From the NCBI GenBank assembly GCA_029776125.1, contig JARVJS010000045.1:1-6252 (forward strand): a stretch of 6,252 nt of DNA, given 5' to 3'. Both the position numbers and the translations under genes were made by a program. Under the pieces are notes generated by a model. That model did no database searches and was not told the origin of the DNA. It saw nothing but the letters and a program-made list of their open reading frames with translations. The DNA is from Nitrososphaeria archaeon. GTDB lineage: Archaea; Thermoproteota; Nitrososphaeria; JACIWG01. Below are positions 5,771 to 6,252 of the stretch, piece by piece. Positions within the stretch are counted from its first letter, which is position 1. Every line of letters starts with the position of its first letter.

Positions 5771-6252
5771 TTACCTCCAAACTATAAATTCACTAAAAAG
5801 ATAGTTTGCTACAAACCCGCATACAATACCTATAGCATCCGCAACTAAATAGTTTACTCCAAAAAGCAATAGAAACACATAAACAATATAATTTATAAGT
5901 GGCCCTAATGCCGAACCATGAAACTTTATTAGACGATAAAAAAAGTTACCAGATCGCCTATCCTTAAAAGTCCAAAAATCATTTAAAATAAAATTGTTTA
6001 TTATCGAAAGCTCTATAGAAAAAATCGCAGAATATAGTTCTGGAAAATTAAATAAGTTTACTAAAAGCCATAAGGAGCCAAGGTTTACCACTACACCAGA
6101 TAGTCCTACACTTACAAATTTTAAAATTCTATACTCTGAAAGCCTCATCAAAAGCTTAACATAGTTTAATATTTCATTAAATTTCATTTTACTTTCTCCG
6201 GCCTTTCTTGATCTAAAAATGTATGGAACCTCTGCAACTTTATTATACCTCC
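5771..6252 (-). CDS. GT2-GtrA fusion (polyprenyl-phosphate sugar synthase type), C-terminal part
   Basis: The frame is open from the right edge to the TAA at 5773-5771, giving 159 visible residues; the start lies outside the window. The first 21 residues (from 6250) contain KVAEVPYIFRSRKAGESK, the typical end of a GT2 dolichol-phosphate mannose synthase domain (EVP..F..R..G.SK). An amphipathic linker follows, then a GtrA domain with four membrane helices, at about 43-67, 71-91, 113-131 and 133-154 of the visible part. The GtrA signature NNF...DFWTF is at 85-95. GT2-GtrA fusions load a sugar from a nucleotide donor onto polyprenyl phosphate, with GtrA thought to anchor or help flip the product. 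An ATG at 6187 with GGAG 8 bases ahead could be taken as the start of a lone GtrA, but its upstream frame reads as conserved GT2 sequence, so it is internal. The gene is followed by the PMT gene after 6 bases, forming a carrier-synthase/transferase pair. Mannose is only the family default; the actual sugar is unknown. Confidence 0.85.
   Translation of the reverse strand, partial: RYNKVAEVPYIFRSRKAGESKMKFNEILNYVKLLMRLSEYRILKFVSVGLSGVVVNLGSLWLLVNLFNFPELYSAIFSIELSIINNFILNDFWTFKDRRSGNFFYRLIKFHGSALGPLINYIVYVFLLLFGVNYLVADAIGIVCGFVANYLFSEFIVWR
5773..5778 (-). promoter_or_regulatory. Ribosome binding site deciding the TTG start of the PMT gene
   Basis: GGAGGT on the minus strand overlaps the last codons and stop (TGG AGG TAA) of the upstream gene and lies 8 bases before the TTG at 5764-5762. 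It is the strongest SD in the window and justifies the TTG start. Confidence 0.7.

Noticed and set aside
1..6252. CRISPR arrays, insertion sequences, tRNA or rRNA genes
   Set aside because: No regularly spaced repeats, no transposase or terminal repeats and no tRNA-like or rRNA-like segments were seen; the window is almost fully coding.

Overview
The window is AT-rich and looks archaeal. Promoter-like TATA boxes with A-rich upstream elements lie about 26 bases from two predicted transcript starts. Ribosome binding sites are of the GGTG/GGAGGT type. Several genes start at GTG or TTG, and genes overlap tightly. The gene content also fits an archaeon: a GlmU-like nucleotidyltransferase of the kind known from Sulfolobus, a glutaminase-less double-SIS protein, a medium-chain threonine-type dehydrogenase and a GT2-GtrA fusion. 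The lineage cannot be fixed from the sequence; a thermophilic or acidophilic archaeon is plausible.

Left part (1-3214, minus strand): a four-gene operon read right to left. It holds a sugar-1-phosphate nucleotidyltransferase with a C-terminal left-handed beta-helix acyltransferase domain (1919-3214), a double-SIS aminosugar-phosphate isomerase/deaminase (871-1938), a HAD-fold protein (197-874), and the first 48 codons of a NagA-like N-acetylglucosamine-6-phosphate deacetylase that runs off the left edge (1-144). The first three genes overlap by 20 and 4 bases, and a 52-base gap precedes the fourth. Together they could interconvert GlcNAc-6-P, GlcN-6-P and Fru-6-P and make UDP-GlcNAc-type donors. 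The HAD protein is the oddity: the aspartates that define HAD catalysis are replaced in motif I and motif IV, so it is probably a pseudoenzyme inside an otherwise enzymatic operon.

Middle (3215-3318): a divergent control region of about 100 bases. Each direction has a TATA box, and two identical 8-base palindromes (GTTTAAAC) each abut one TATA box, suggesting one regulator for both directions. To the right on the plus strand is an L-threonine 3-dehydrogenase-like enzyme (3319-4356), whose true start is most likely a TTG 18 bases inside the longest open frame.

Right part (4373-6252, minus strand): a membrane glycosylation pair. A GT2-GtrA fusion (dolichol-phosphate sugar synthase type) enters from beyond the right edge and ends at 5771. 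Six bases later a PMT-like (GT39/ArnT-type) multi-spanning glycosyltransferase starts with TTG. The apparent stand-alone GtrA start at 6187 is an artefact of the window edge, because the same frame is open to the edge and encodes the end of a GT2 domain. The pair would load a sugar on a polyprenyl phosphate and transfer it outside the membrane. The left operon could supply aminosugar donors to such surface glycosylation, but that link is inference.
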